This document shows positions 36,358 through 45,689 of a DNA stretch of 64,000 bases, one piece after another. The DNA is taken from assembly GCF_902364945.1 (NCBI RefSeq), contig NZ_CABJFS010000007.1, positions 32,029 through 96,028 on the forward strand, given 5' to 3'. This stretch comes from Collinsella aerofaciens. GTDB lineage: Bacteria; Actinomycetota; Coriobacteriia; Coriobacteriales; Coriobacteriaceae. Numbering within the stretch: the stretch's first letter is position 1; each line of letters begins with the position of its first letter. Made by a program: the position numbers and the translations under genes. The notes below the pieces were generated by a model that saw only the letters and a program-made list of their open reading frames with translations, was not told where the DNA came from and did no database searches.

Positions 36358-37545
36358 TTAGGAACGGGTTGCGGCGAGCACCTGCGCAGCCTTTTCACGC
36401 GCCCACGCATCGATGTCGCGAAGCTGCTCAAACGAATCGACCGCCTGCATATCGTGGGCGTCCATGCAGGATTCCACAATGCGATCGATATCGGTAAAGC
36501 TGCAGCCATCGTGCAGGAAGGCATCGACGGCAACCTCGTTGGCGGCATTGAGCACGCACGGCATGGTGCCACCCGTCTTGCCGGCACGCTCGGCCAGCGC
36601 CAGACAGCGGAAGGTATCCATGTCGGCAGCATCAAACGTGAGCTGCCCCAGCTCGCGGAAATCGATACGAGGCGCCGGGGTATCCCAACGCTCGGGATAC
36701 GAGAACGCGAACTGGATGGGAATACGCATGTCGGATGCACCGAGATGCGCCATCACGGAGCCGTCGGCGAACTCGACCATAGAGTGAATCTTGGACTGAC
36801 GCTGCACGACCACGTTAATGAAATCGAGGTCGCAGTTAAACAGATGCATGGCCTCAATGCGCTCCAGGCCCTTGTTCATGAGGGTGGCGGAGTCAATGGT
36901 GATCTTGGCACCCATGGCCCACGTGGGATGCGCGAGGGCATCGGCACGCGTCACGCGATCGAGCTCGTCGCGCGTGCGGCCAAAGAACGGACCGCCCGAG
37001 CAGGTGAGCCAAATGCAGTGGGCCTCGCGCGGGTTCTCCCCCAGATAGCACTGGTAGATGGCGGAATGCTCAGAGTCGACCGGAATAAGCTGGCCCGGTT
37101 GTGCCAACGGCATAAGCAAGTCGCCACCGACGACGAGGGACTCCTTGTTGGCAAGGGCAAGGCGCTTATTCGAGGTCAAGGCCGCATGGCTCGCCTCGAG
37201 ACCGGCGGCGCCCACAATAGCGACGAGCACGCAGTCGACATCGTCGCGACGCGCGAGCTCGCAAACCGCCTGCGCGCCAACGCCGAGCTTCGTTCCCTCG
37301 GGCAACTCCTGCAGCACGGCGTCATCGCCATGATCGACATCGGCCACGGCAACCGCCGGAACCGAGAACTCGCGGGCAGCGGCAACGAGCTCGGAGGTAC
37401 TGGAGTTAACGGACAGCGCCGTCACCTGCAGGCGATCGGCATGCTGGCGGCACACATCGAGCGCCTGGGTGCCGATAGAGCCCGTACAACCCAGGATGGC
37501 AACGCGAAGGCGTCCATCGGGGCCATACGTCGTCTGGAAGGACAT
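36358..37545 (-). CDS. dxr: 1-deoxy-D-xylulose 5-phosphate reductoisomerase
   Basis: Commits DXP to the MEP isoprenoid pathway. The 395-residue protein has the NADPH loop GCTGSIGTQALDV, the metal and substrate motif PVDSEHSAIYQ, and a C-terminal helical domain. The ATG overlaps the cdsA stop by one base (TAATG) with GGAGG upstream, indicating coupled translation. Confidence 0.97.
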   Translation of the reverse strand: MSFQTTYGPDGRLRVAILGCTGSIGTQALDVCRQHADRLQVTALSVNSSTSELVAAAREFSVPAVAVADVDHGDDAVLQELPEGTKLGVGAQAVCELARRDDVDCVLVAIVGAAGLEASHAALTSNKRLALANKESLVVGGDLLMPLAQPGQLIPVDSEHSAIYQCYLGENPREAHCIWLTCSGGPFFGRTRDELDRVTRADALAHPTWAMGAKITIDSATLMNKGLERIEAMHLFNCDLDFINVVVQRQSKIHSMVEFADGSVMAHLGASDMRIPIQFAFSYPERWDTPAPRIDFRELGQLTFDAADMDTFRCLALAERAGKTGGTMPCVLNAANEVAVDAFLHDGCSFTDIDRIVESCMDAHDMQAVDSFEQLRDIDAWAREKAAQVLAATRS

Positions 37546-38444
37546 TACAGCACGCCTCCGATCATCAGCAACAGCTGCGCGGTGATGCAGCCGAAGATAA
37601 GCGAATCGCTACGATCGAGCATTCCGCCGTGGCCCGGGATAAGGTTGCCGGAATCCTTGACGCCCACACCGCGCTTGATGCGCGACTCGATAAGGTCGCC
37701 GATAACGCCCAGAATGGACACAACCACGCCGCACAGCAGCGCATAGGGCAGGCTGAGCTTGTAGAAGTGCGTCGCCCACAGGATGAGCCAAATCAAAACC
37801 GAGCCCAGGATGCCGCCGACAAACCCCTCCCAGCTCTTTTTGGGAGAAATCTTGGGAACCATCTTGTGCTTGCCGATACGGCTGCCCACGATGTAGGCAA
37901 ACGAATCGGAGACCCAAAGGGACGCGCAAACGCCCACTGAAAGCAGGGCACCGGCAAAACCGGGCACGGCATCGCGCAGCAGCACGATAGCCGACAGCAT
38001 AAAGCCAGTGTAGATGGGACCCATGAGCGTCACTGCCACATCAGAGATGCGGGTACGCGGCGACCAGACATACCAAATGCCCACAGCGAGCATCAGGGCA
38101 AAAAGCAGGGCATTCAGCAACATCGAATCGCCCAACGCCGACAGCGGAAAGAGTACGGCGGCAGCGATACCCATGCGCTCGTTAGCCATCTTGCCATCGA
38201 GCCTTGTCATACGGAAAAACTCATAGCAGCACAGACCGCTCATGACAGAAACAAAGATGGCCGTGGGCACGATACCCAAAACCAGGCACAGGATAAAGAC
38301 AACGGCGTAGACGATACCGGCGGCGGCACGGGTAATAAAGCCCGCCAGCCACGAACCGGTGCCGCTCTTCGCTGCAGGCGCTCCCGCAGTGGCAGCTTTG
38401 CGCGCAGGCGTCTTGGGAGCAGATGCCTTGGGACGATCGGACAC
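37545..38444 (-). CDS. cdsA: Phosphatidate cytidylyltransferase
   Basis: Makes CDP-diacylglycerol for phospholipid synthesis. The 299-residue protein has about seven membrane segments and the C-terminal signature region SRIKRGVGVKDSGNLIPGHGG then DRSDSL. A soluble Ala, Lys and Pro-rich N-terminus (about 35 residues) precedes the first helix. The GTG start has GAGGAGG upstream. Confidence 0.95.
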   Translation of the reverse strand: MSDRPKASAPKTPARKAATAGAPAAKSGTGSWLAGFITRAAAGIVYAVVFILCLVLGIVPTAIFVSVMSGLCCYEFFRMTRLDGKMANERMGIAAAVLFPLSALGDSMLLNALLFALMLAVGIWYVWSPRTRISDVAVTLMGPIYTGFMLSAIVLLRDAVPGFAGALLSVGVCASLWVSDSFAYIVGSRIGKHKMVPKISPKKSWEGFVGGILGSVLIWLILWATHFYKLSLPYALLCGVVVSILGVIGDLIESRIKRGVGVKDSGNLIPGHGGMLDRSDSLIFGCITAQLLLMIGGVL

Positions 38445-38446
38445 GA

Positions 38447-39241
38447 TTAAGCCTCCTCGGTCTTGCTCAGTCCACCAAACCTACGGTCACGGCCCTGATA
38501 GGCCAAAATGGCGTCGACAAGGCCCCAACGATCAAAGTCGGGCCAATAGGTATCGGTGACGTAGAATTCGGAATAAGCCACCTGCCACAGCAGATAGTTC
38601 GAAAGGCGCAGCTCACCAGAGGTGCGAATCACAAGTTCGGGATCGGGAAAACCGGCGGTATAGAGGTGGGAAGCCACCATGTCGTCATCAATTGCGGCAG
38701 GATCGATCTTACCGGCGGCAGCGTCGGATGCGATCTGACGGACAGCGCGGGTAATCTCGGCACGCGCGCCGTAGTTGACGGCAAGCGCCAGCGTCATACC
38801 GGTGTGATCGGCGCACTCGGCAAGACCGCGCTCAAAGACATCGCGAGTCTTCTTGGGCAGCGCGGAAATGTCACCCAAAAAGACTACGCGCACATTTTCG
38901 CGCTTCAGAAGCGGCAGCTCGTCGATAAACGTCTTGGCAAACAGGTGCATCAGAACGTTGACTTCGTGCTGCGGTCGATTCCAGTTTTCGGTCGAAAATG
39001 CATAGGCCGAAAGCACGTCGACGCCCAGGCGCACGCAGGCGGTAATGATCTCGCGCAGCGAGACGATACCCGCCTTGTGGCCCTCGGTGCGTGCAAGACC
39101 GCGCGACGTGGCCCAACGACCGTTGCCGTCCATGATGCACGAGATATGGTGCGGAATGTTATTGAGGTCAAGGTCGGAAAAACCGACGCCCGCAGGGGCG
39201 TCGGCAAAGTACTCGACCAGTTTATGCTCGTCGTATTGCAC
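38447..39241 (-). CDS. uppS: Undecaprenyl diphosphate synthase
   Basis: Cis-prenyltransferase that makes the C55 lipid carrier for cell-wall synthesis. The 264-residue protein has IMDGNGRWATSRGL (catalytic Asp), FSTENWNRP and the C-terminal RTSGELRLSNYLLWQ segment. The GTG start has GGAG seven bases upstream and lies right after frr. Clustered with cdsA and dxr, it links isoprenoid and lipid supply. Confidence 0.96.
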   Translation of the reverse strand: MQYDEHKLVEYFADAPAGVGFSDLDLNNIPHHISCIMDGNGRWATSRGLARTEGHKAGIVSLREIITACVRLGVDVLSAYAFSTENWNRPQHEVNVLMHLFAKTFIDELPLLKRENVRVVFLGDISALPKKTRDVFERGLAECADHTGMTLALAVNYGARAEITRAVRQIASDAAAGKIDPAAIDDDMVASHLYTAGFPDPELVIRTSGELRLSNYLLWQVAYSEFYVTDTYWPDFDRWGLVDAILAYQGRDRRFGGLSKTEEA

Positions 39242-39242
39242 C

Positions 39243-39779
39243 TTAGATCTCCATGACCTCGGCTTCTTTTTCCTTCAGAAGCTCCTCGACCTTGGCGACA
39301 TACTCATCGGTGTGCTTCTGGACCTTGGCCTGCTCGCGACGGACATCGTCCTCGGTGAGCTCCTCATCGCGCTCGAGCTTGTTGTTGAAGTCGCGACGGA
39401 TGTTACGGATAGACACCTTGGCCTGCTCGGCGTACTCGCGGCACTCCTTGACGAGCTCGCGACGGCGCTCCTCAGTGGGAGCCGGGAACGGAAGACGAAC
39501 GACGGTGCCATCGGAGTTGGGGGTAATACCCAGATCGGAAGCGCCGATGGCCTTGACGATAGCATTGATGAGCGCCTTATCCCACGGCTCGATGAGCAGC
39601 ATGTGAGCCTCGGGGGTCTTGACGGCGGCAACCTGCGTGACCGGCGTGGGGACACCGTAATAATCGACGGTGATGTCGGACAGAATGTTGGCGTTGGCAC
39701 GACCGGTACGGACCTTGGAGAAGTTATGCTTGAGGGACTCGAGCGACTTGTCCATATGGGCGGTGATGTTCTCTGCCAT
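39243..39779 (-). CDS. frr: Ribosome recycling factor
   Basis: Splits post-termination ribosomes together with EF-G. The 178-residue protein has MDKSLESLKHNFSKVRTGRAN, the hinge region and the long helical domain rich in Arg and Glu. It is slightly shorter than the usual 185. The ATG follows pyrH by two bases. Confidence 0.97.
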   Translation of the reverse strand: MAENITAHMDKSLESLKHNFSKVRTGRANANILSDITVDYYGVPTPVTQVAAVKTPEAHMLLIEPWDKALINAIVKAIGASDLGITPNSDGTVVRLPFPAPTEERRRELVKECREYAEQAKVSIRNIRRDFNNKLERDEELTEDDVRREQAKVQKHTDEYVAKVEELLKEKEAEVMEI

Positions 39780-39781
39780 GC

Positions 39782-40504
39782 TTAATCCTCCTGATAGACG
39801 AGCGTGCCGACGGGCTCACCCGCGAGCGCGCGCTTGACGGTGTCCTCGCCATCGATGTTGAGGACCAAAATAGGCATACGGTTATCCTGGCACAGGGCCG
39901 TAGCTGTGGAATCCATAACCTGCAGACCGCGAACGAGAACCTCGTGATAGGTAATCTTGTCAAAACGGACGGCATCGGCGCACTTGACGGGATCCTTGTC
40001 GTAGATGCCGTCAACCTTGGTGGCTTTAATCAGAATCTCGGCGCCGATCTCGCACGCACGAAGAGCAGCGGCGGTGTCGGTCGTAAAGTACGGATTGCCC
40101 GAACCGGCGGCAAAAATAACGACGTTGCCCTTGGAAAGGTGGTTGATGGCGCGACGGCGAATATAGGGCTCGCAGATCTCGTTCATCTGGATAGCGCTCA
40201 TCACACGGCAGGGAACGTCGTTATGCTCGAAAGCATCCTGCAGGGCGAGCGCGTTCATAACGGTCGCGAGCATGCCCATGTAGTCGGCCTGAGCACGCTC
40301 CATGCCACCGGCAGCGCCTGCCATGCCGCGGAAAATATTGCCGCCGCCGACAACGACGCCGACCTCATGGCCAACGGCGAGCAGCTCCTTGACCTGCTTG
40401 GCAAGATGATCGGTAACCTTGGGGTCGATGCCATATTGGCCGTTGCCCATCAGCGCTTCGCCGGAAAGCTTAAGAAGCACTCGTTTATATCGGATGTCGG
40501 ACAA
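39782..40504 (-). CDS. pyrH: Uridylate kinase
   Basis: Phosphorylates UMP to UDP; usually allosterically controlled by GTP and UTP. The 240-residue amino-acid-kinase fold protein has [18 protein letters not shown] and a C-terminal nucleotide site ([13 protein letters not shown]). The TTG start has AAGGAGG at good spacing. It heads the pyrH-frr-uppS-cdsA-dxr-rseP-ispG-proS cluster. Confidence 0.96.
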   Translation of the reverse strand: MSDIRYKRVLLKLSGEALMGNGQYGIDPKVTDHLAKQVKELLAVGHEVGVVVGGGNIFRGMAGAAGGMERAQADYMGMLATVMNALALQDAFEHNDVPCRVMSAIQMNEICEPYIRRRAINHLSKGNVVIFAAGSGNPYFTTDTAAALRACEIGAEILIKATKVDGIYDKDPVKCADAVRFDKITYHEVLVRGLQVMDSTATALCQDNRMPILVLNIDGEDTVKRALAGEPVGTLVYQED

Positions 40505-40563
40505 AGCGATCCTCCTTTAATTAGACTCTCAATATGATATCAAAGGCTCTGATAAGAGCCATG

Positions 40564-40597
40564 AAAAAGCAGGCTGTGAGTAAAACCCACAGCCTGC
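40564..40597 (-). terminator. Terminator after tsf
   Basis: A 10-bp stem GCAGGCTGTG / CACAGCCTGC followed by TTTTT on the minus strand, 25 bases past the tsf stop. A second small hairpin, GGCTCT-TATC-AGAGCC, lies at 40560-40545. Confidence 0.85.
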
Positions 40598-40621
40598 TCA
40601 TTACCAGCTACAAGAGCTTAT

Positions 40622-41491
40622 TTACTCGCCACGGACCAGACGGTCAAAGGCAACGACGGTAATGGTGTCGCCGAGCTCCTTGGAGACCTGCTCAGCGTAC
40701 TTCTTGATGGTGAGGGAGCTGTCCTTGATGAACTCCTGCTCGGTGAGCACGGACTGCTTGTAGAACTTCTCCAGACGGCCAACAGCCATCTTCTCCTGGA
40801 TAGCCTCGGGCTTGCCGGACTCGGCAGCCTGGGCCATGTAGATCTGCTTCTCGTGCTCGACGGTCTCGGCCGGAACCTGATCGCGGGTAGCGCAGATCGG
40901 GGCGACGGCGGCAACCTGAAGGGCAACATCGTGAGCGAAGGTCTTGAAGGACTCAGCCTGAGCGGTCTCGGCCTTCTCGAAGGCGAACTCGACGAGGACG
41001 CCGATCTTACCACCCATGTGGATGTAAGAAGCGAGCGCGCCGTTCTCGGCCTTGCGGGCAGCGAAGCGGGAGATCTTCATGTTCTCGCCCATGATGTGAA
41101 TCATCTCGGTGAGCTCGGAGGAAACGGTCTCCTCGCCCATCGGCTTCTCGAGCAGAGCGTCGACGTCAGCAGGCTCGGTGGTAGCGACAACCTCAGCGAC
41201 CTTGGAAGCAAAGCCGGTGAACTTGGCGTTGGAGCCAACGAAGTCGGTCTCGCAGGAGAGCTCGAGCAGAGCACCGGTCTTGCCATCCTCGGAGACGAAC
41301 GCGGCGACAGCGCCCTCGTTGGTCTCACGGCCAGCCTTCTTGGCAGCCTTGGCAAGACCGTTCTTACGCAGAACGTCGACAGCGGCGTCCATGTCGCCGT
41401 CAGCCTCGACGAGAGCCTTCTTGCACTCCATCATCGGGGAGTCGGTCATCTCGCGGAGCTGCTTGACCATAGCGGCGGTAATCTGGGCCAT
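40622..41491 (-). CDS. tsf: Elongation factor Ts
   Basis: Nucleotide exchange factor for EF-Tu. The 289-residue protein has the N-terminal UBA-like domain with MTDSPMMECKKAL, the Tsf signature, and two core subdomains. The ATG at 41491 has AAAGGAA upstream; the longer frame to 41506 adds five residues. It follows rpsB by 45 bases and ends at a strong terminator. Confidence 0.97.
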   Translation of the reverse strand: MAQITAAMVKQLREMTDSPMMECKKALVEADGDMDAAVDVLRKNGLAKAAKKAGRETNEGAVAAFVSEDGKTGALLELSCETDFVGSNAKFTGFASKVAEVVATTEPADVDALLEKPMGEETVSSELTEMIHIMGENMKISRFAARKAENGALASYIHMGGKIGVLVEFAFEKAETAQAESFKTFAHDVALQVAAVAPICATRDQVPAETVEHEKQIYMAQAAESGKPEAIQEKMAVGRLEKFYKQSVLTEQEFIKDSSLTIKKYAEQVSKELGDTITVVAFDRLVRGE

Positions 41492-41536
41492 TGTGGTTCC
41501 TTTCAAAGAGATGAAAAAGAATTAACTAAGACTGAT

Positions 41537-42265
41537 TTACTCGGCCTTGGGCTCAGCGGCCATCTCGGCCTCGGAGACCTGCTCCTTGCCGGAGCCAGCG
41601 AGGCAGGCGTCAGCCATGAGCTCGCACATAAGGGTGACAGCAGAGATAGCGTCATCGTTGCAGGGGATGCCGTACTCGACCTCGTCGGGATCGGAGTTGG
41701 TGTCGATCAGAGCGACGACGGGGATGTTCAGGCGCTGAGCCTCCTTGATGGCGTTCTCCTCGCGCTTAGTGTCGATGACGAAGAGAGCCTGGGGCAGACC
41801 CTTCATGTCACGGGCACCACCGAGGTTGGTCTGGAGCTTGGTGAGCTCCTTGCCGAGCACAGCCTGCTCCTTCTTGGGGAGCACTGCCATGCGGCCGTCC
41901 TCGACCATGGCCTCGAGCTCCTCCATGCGGTTGATGCGGGAGCGGATGGTGACGAAGTTGGTCAGCATACCGCCGAGCCAACGCTGGTTGATGTAGGGCA
42001 TATTAGCGCGCTCAGCAGCGTTCTTGACGGCCTCCTGAGCCTGCTTCTTTGTGCCGACGAACAGCACGTTGCCACCCTTGGCGACGTTCTTGACGAAGGT
42101 GTAGGCCTGGTCGGCGTCGAGGATGGTCTGCTTGAGGTCGAGGATGTAGATGCCGTTGCGCTCACCGAAGATGAACGGCTTCATCTTGGGGTTCCAGCGA
42201 CGGGTCTGGTGACCGAAGTGGCAGCCGGCCTCGAGCAGGGTGCGGATATTAATCTTGGTAGCCAT
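41537..42265 (-). CDS. rpsB: 30S ribosomal protein S2
   Basis: Small-subunit protein needed late in 30S assembly. The 242-residue protein starts [20 protein letters not shown], has [20 protein letters not shown] and [19 protein letters not shown] regions typical of S2, and a short acidic tail. AGGAGG precedes the ATG. A leader of over 150 bases with GC-rich inverted segments (about 42290-42350) lies upstream and may serve autoregulation. Confidence 0.97.
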   Translation of the reverse strand: MATKINIRTLLEAGCHFGHQTRRWNPKMKPFIFGERNGIYILDLKQTILDADQAYTFVKNVAKGGNVLFVGTKKQAQEAVKNAAERANMPYINQRWLGGMLTNFVTIRSRINRMEELEAMVEDGRMAVLPKKEQAVLGKELTKLQTNLGGARDMKGLPQALFVIDTKREENAIKEAQRLNIPVVALIDTNSDPDEVEYGIPCNDDAISAVTLMCELMADACLAGSGKEQVSEAEMAAEPKAE

Positions 42266-42484
42266 GTTAAACCTCCTGTGGTTTGCCTCCGCGCGGGGTC
42301 ATCCTCCAAAACCAACCCGGACATGTGCTACCAAAGCCCGGGCACCACGGTATGAAGTAGCCGCGCGTGCGTGATAAAAACATGTTGCCGTGAAGCAACC
42401 CGATGAATGATAGCAGGAATGCATCTTCGTGCCAACCCGCAATCAAAACCACACACCTGAGTGCGGCGCGGGACGTCCCAGCCA

Positions 42485-43405
42485 CTATTCGCCTCGGGGA
42501 TGGGCTTGAGCCACGGCACGTTTGAGCCGATCGGGCGTGAGGTGCGTGTAGATCTGCGTCGTGGACAGGCTCGCATGACCCAGCAGCTCTTGAACCGAGC
42601 GCAGGTCCGCACCGCCCTCGAGCAAGTCGGTCGCAAAGGTATGGCGCATCGCATGCGGGGCGATGTCGGCCGGAATGCCGGCGAGTGTCGCCAGAGTATG
42701 GAACCGCCGCCTGAGCATGGCGGCACTCATGCGATTACCGCGCGCCGATATAAGCAGCGGATGCGGCCCGGTAGTGGGGTCACGGCGCTTTGCCTGAGCG
42801 AGCAACTCCGGCCGCCCCTCCTCAATATAGAGACGCGTCGCCTCGAGCGCGCGACGATACAGAGGGACGATACGTTCTTTGCTCCCCTTGCCCCACAGGC
42901 GCAGCGTGCGTTCGGACCACACAATGGACTCCACATTGAGTGCTGCGAGCTCAGAGATACGGGCGCCCGAGGCATAGAGCAGCTCGAGCATCGCCGCATC
43001 GCGCAGTCCCGCGGGTGTTGAGGTATCAGGCGTCTTGAGCAGCGCCTCCACCTGTTGGGTCGTCAGCACACCGGGTAGATCGCGCGGGAGCTTGGGCGAG
43101 GAAATTGCCGAGACCACATCGCCCTCCACAACCCCCTCGGCAGCCATCCACCGATAGAGCGAGCGAATGGCAGACAGGTGTGCCGCAAGCGTTCGGGGAG
43201 CCACCTGCTCACGCGAAAGTTCGGCAAGATAGCGACGAATGGTGCGCACGTCGGCAGCGAAAGCATCTATATCCTCACGCTCGCACCAGGCAGCAAAACG
43301 CTCCAGCCTCGAGCCATAGGCCGTCACCGTGTTGGGAGAAAGTCCCTCGACACGTGAGATATAGGCGATAAACGAGTCGACGGTGTCGTACAGGTCAAAG
43401 GCTAT
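42485..43405 (-). CDS. xerC: Tyrosine recombinase XerC/XerD family, apparent ATA start
   Basis: Site-specific recombinase of the chromosome-dimer-resolution type. The C-terminal domain has the full catalytic set: Arg149 (GARISEL), Lys176 (GKGSKER), His251 and Arg254 (HAMRHT), His277 (GHASLS) and Tyr286. The N-terminal core-binding domain begins DTVDSFIAYISRVEGLSPNT, upstream of the first usual start (GTG, 43327). No ATG, GTG or TTG exists between that GTG and the upstream stop. GGAGG lies nine bases before an ATA at 43405, overlapping the trmFO stop as ATAG. From there the protein is 306 residues, the normal Xer length. The start is inferred. Confidence 0.85.
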   Translation of the reverse strand: MAFDLYDTVDSFIAYISRVEGLSPNTVTAYGSRLERFAAWCEREDIDAFAADVRTIRRYLAELSREQVAPRTLAAHLSAIRSLYRWMAAEGVVEGDVVSAISSPKLPRDLPGVLTTQQVEALLKTPDTSTPAGLRDAAMLELLYASGARISELAALNVESIVWSERTLRLWGKGSKERIVPLYRRALEATRLYIEEGRPELLAQAKRRDPTTGPHPLLISARGNRMSAAMLRRRFHTLATLAGIPADIAPHAMRHTFATDLLEGGADLRSVQELLGHASLSTTQIYTHLTPDRLKRAVAQAHPRGE

Positions 43406-44739
43406 GACCGGTCGCCTCCAAACAAATCGGGGCGAGTGGCCAGATAGGCATCAAGGGCCTCGAGCGCACGGTCCGCATAGGCCTGGTAGCGGTCGCGCTT
43501 GCTGCGGCGCTTACCATCCTCGAGTGGCGGCACCAGGCCAAAGTTGACATGCATAGGCTGATAGCCCACGGTGGCAGGATCGGTCGCATAGCCCACGAGC
43601 GCACCCAGGGCGCCCACACGCGGCAGCTCGACGCCCGCGGCCCCGATAGCCTCGGCATAGGTGTTGAGCGCCGCGAGCAGACCCGTCGCCACGGCTTCCA
43701 TGTACCCCTCGGTGCCGGTGATCTGACCGGCCAGGCGCACGCCGGTGCCGGGCACGGCAAAGGTGCCATCGAGCACGTGCGGGGCGTCGACAAAGGTATT
43801 ACGGTGCATGACACCGTAGCGGAAGAACTCAGCGTTCTCCAGGCCCGGCACCATATGGAAGACGCGCTTCTGCTCGCCAAAGGTCAAGTTGGTCTGGAAG
43901 CCCACCAGGTTATAGGCGGTCTTCTCCTTATTCTCGGCACGCAGCTGAATCGCCGCCCAGGGACGACGACCGGTTCGCGGATCGGTGAGGCCGACAGGCT
44001 TCATGGCGCCAAAGCGAATGGCGTCCTTGCCGGTGCGCGCAACTTCCTCGGCAGGCTGGCAGGCCTGGAACAGATCGCCGCCCTCAAAGTCCTTGAGCAC
44101 CACGCGGTCAGCCGTGGTAAGCGCCTCGATAAAGGCCTCGTACTCCTCCTTATTGAGCGGAGCGTTGAGATAGTCGCCGCTCCCCTGCTCCTCGTAGCGC
44201 GACTGCGAGAACAGCACGTCCATATCGAGCGTGGAGGCATCGACGATCGGCGCCGCGGCATCGAAGAACGCAAGGGCGTCGCCACCGACGAGCTTCATGA
44301 CCTCTTCGCTCAGCGCCGGCGAGCACAAGGGGCCGGCGGCAATGACCACGTGACCTTCGGGAATCTGCGTGACCTCGCCGTGAATGATCTCGATATTGGG
44401 ACGGGCGGCAACCTCGGCCTCGACAAACTCGGAAAACTTGACGCGGTCGACCGCCAAGGCGCCACCGGCGGGAACAGCCGCGCGATGGGCGCAATCGAGC
44501 AGGACTGAACCCATGCGCTCAAGCTCGGCCTTCAGCAATCCAGCCGCGGAATCCGGACGGGTCGACTTAAACGAATTGGAACAGACGAGCTCTGCCAGGT
44601 GATCGGTATGGTGGGCCGGGGAGCTAACCTGGGGGCGCATCTCGCACAGCCTTACGGCGAACCCGCGATCTGCCAGCTGAATCGCGCACTCCGAACCCGC
44701 CAGACCGCCACCGATAACCGTCACCTGATCAAACAGCAT
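43402..44739 (-). CDS. trmFO: tRNA (uracil-54-C5)-methyltransferase TrmFO
   Basis: Folate- and FAD-dependent enzyme forming m5U54 in the T-loop of tRNAs, in place of SAM-dependent TrmA. The 445-residue protein has the FAD motif VIGGGLAGSECAIQLA at the very N-terminus, the conserved SSPAHHTDHLAELVCSNS region and the GTEGYMEA segment. The ATG at 44739 has AAAGG nine bases upstream; the TTG six bases earlier is too close. It follows dprA by 14 bases and ends overlapping xerC. Confidence 0.95.
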   Translation of the reverse strand: MLFDQVTVIGGGLAGSECAIQLADRGFAVRLCEMRPQVSSPAHHTDHLAELVCSNSFKSTRPDSAAGLLKAELERMGSVLLDCAHRAAVPAGGALAVDRVKFSEFVEAEVAARPNIEIIHGEVTQIPEGHVVIAAGPLCSPALSEEVMKLVGGDALAFFDAAAPIVDASTLDMDVLFSQSRYEEQGSGDYLNAPLNKEEYEAFIEALTTADRVVLKDFEGGDLFQACQPAEEVARTGKDAIRFGAMKPVGLTDPRTGRRPWAAIQLRAENKEKTAYNLVGFQTNLTFGEQKRVFHMVPGLENAEFFRYGVMHRNTFVDAPHVLDGTFAVPGTGVRLAGQITGTEGYMEAVATGLLAALNTYAEAIGAAGVELPRVGALGALVGYATDPATVGYQPMHVNFGLVPPLEDGKRRSKRDRYQAYADRALEALDAYLATRPDLFGGDRS

Positions 44740-44753
44740 CTGCAAACACCTTT

Positions 44754-45689
44754 CTAATTGACATGTTTTCCATTGTGACCGAAGGGTGTCTGAGCGTGAA
44801 GGGCAAACTTGGAGGGCGCATACCTTCCATCCATCATGCGCTCGATAAGGCCCTCGAGTTCAAGCGAACCCAAGAGTTTGAGTACGCCGACAGCATCGAG
44901 CGAGACAAGCGCCGCGATGTCGTCGACCTTGAGCGGAGAGGCGATGAGCGCATGCATCACGGTCTGCTGTGTTGGATCCAGGTCGGCAATGCCGGGAGCA
45001 TCGGGGCGCGAGTAGCGCAGGGTGCCGTAGATGCGTGAGATAGCCATCTCGATAGATTCCTCGTCGATGATGCAGCAGGCACCGTTCGCAATGAGGTAAT
45101 TCGTGCCACGCGACTCGGGCGATAGGATCGACCCCGGCACGACAAGAAGTTCGCGCCCCAAATCCATAGCAGCCTCGGCTGTAGAAAACGTCCCGGAAGG
45201 CATACCCGCCTCGGAAACAAAGAGGGCTTGCGACAGGGCCGCGATCACGCGATTGCGGCGCGGAAAGGCAAACTTGCGCGGGCCCATGCCCCACGGAGAG
45301 ATCGACACGACCGCGCCACCCGTATCGAGCGTGCGCATAATAAGCCCCGCGCTCGAGCGCGGGTAGACCACGTCGGCGCCCGTCCCCAGCACCACGACGT
45401 GTTTGCCGCCGGCGTTGACCGCAGCCCAACCCGAGGCCTGGTCACAACCGACCGCGCCGCCCGAAACTACCGTCACTCCCGCCTCGACCGCCACCTTTGC
45501 CGCAAGCTCTGCCACGGCAAGACCATACGGCGAGGCCTTGCGCGCGCCGATGATGGAGAGCGCGGGCGTCGAAAGCACCTCGGGGTCGCCGCGCACATAG
45601 AGCGTCTGGGGTACATCAGAAAGCTCCAAAACGGTCTCGGGATACAACGCATCACCTGGATGCAGCTCGTAGGTCCCCTCGGCCATCAT
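44754..45689 (-). CDS. dprA: DNA processing protein DprA
   Basis: Binds incoming single-stranded DNA and loads RecA during transformation; also kept in many non-transforming species. The 311-residue protein has the Rossmann-like core with SIIGARKASPYG, VVSGGAVGCDQASG and GSILSPESRGTNYLI, and a C-terminal winged-helix domain (about 235-300). The N-terminal SAM-like domain of Firmicute DprA is largely missing. The ATG at 45689 overlaps the comM stop (ATGA), with AGGAGG upstream; a second ATG at 45686 is equally possible. Confidence 0.93.
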   Translation of the reverse strand: MMAEGTYELHPGDALYPETVLELSDVPQTLYVRGDPEVLSTPALSIIGARKASPYGLAVAELAAKVAVEAGVTVVSGGAVGCDQASGWAAVNAGGKHVVVLGTGADVVYPRSSAGLIMRTLDTGGAVVSISPWGMGPRKFAFPRRNRVIAALSQALFVSEAGMPSGTFSTAEAAMDLGRELLVVPGSILSPESRGTNYLIANGACCIIDEESIEMAISRIYGTLRYSRPDAPGIADLDPTQQTVMHALIASPLKVDDIAALVSLDAVGVLKLLGSLELEGLIERMMDGRYAPSKFALHAQTPFGHNGKHVN

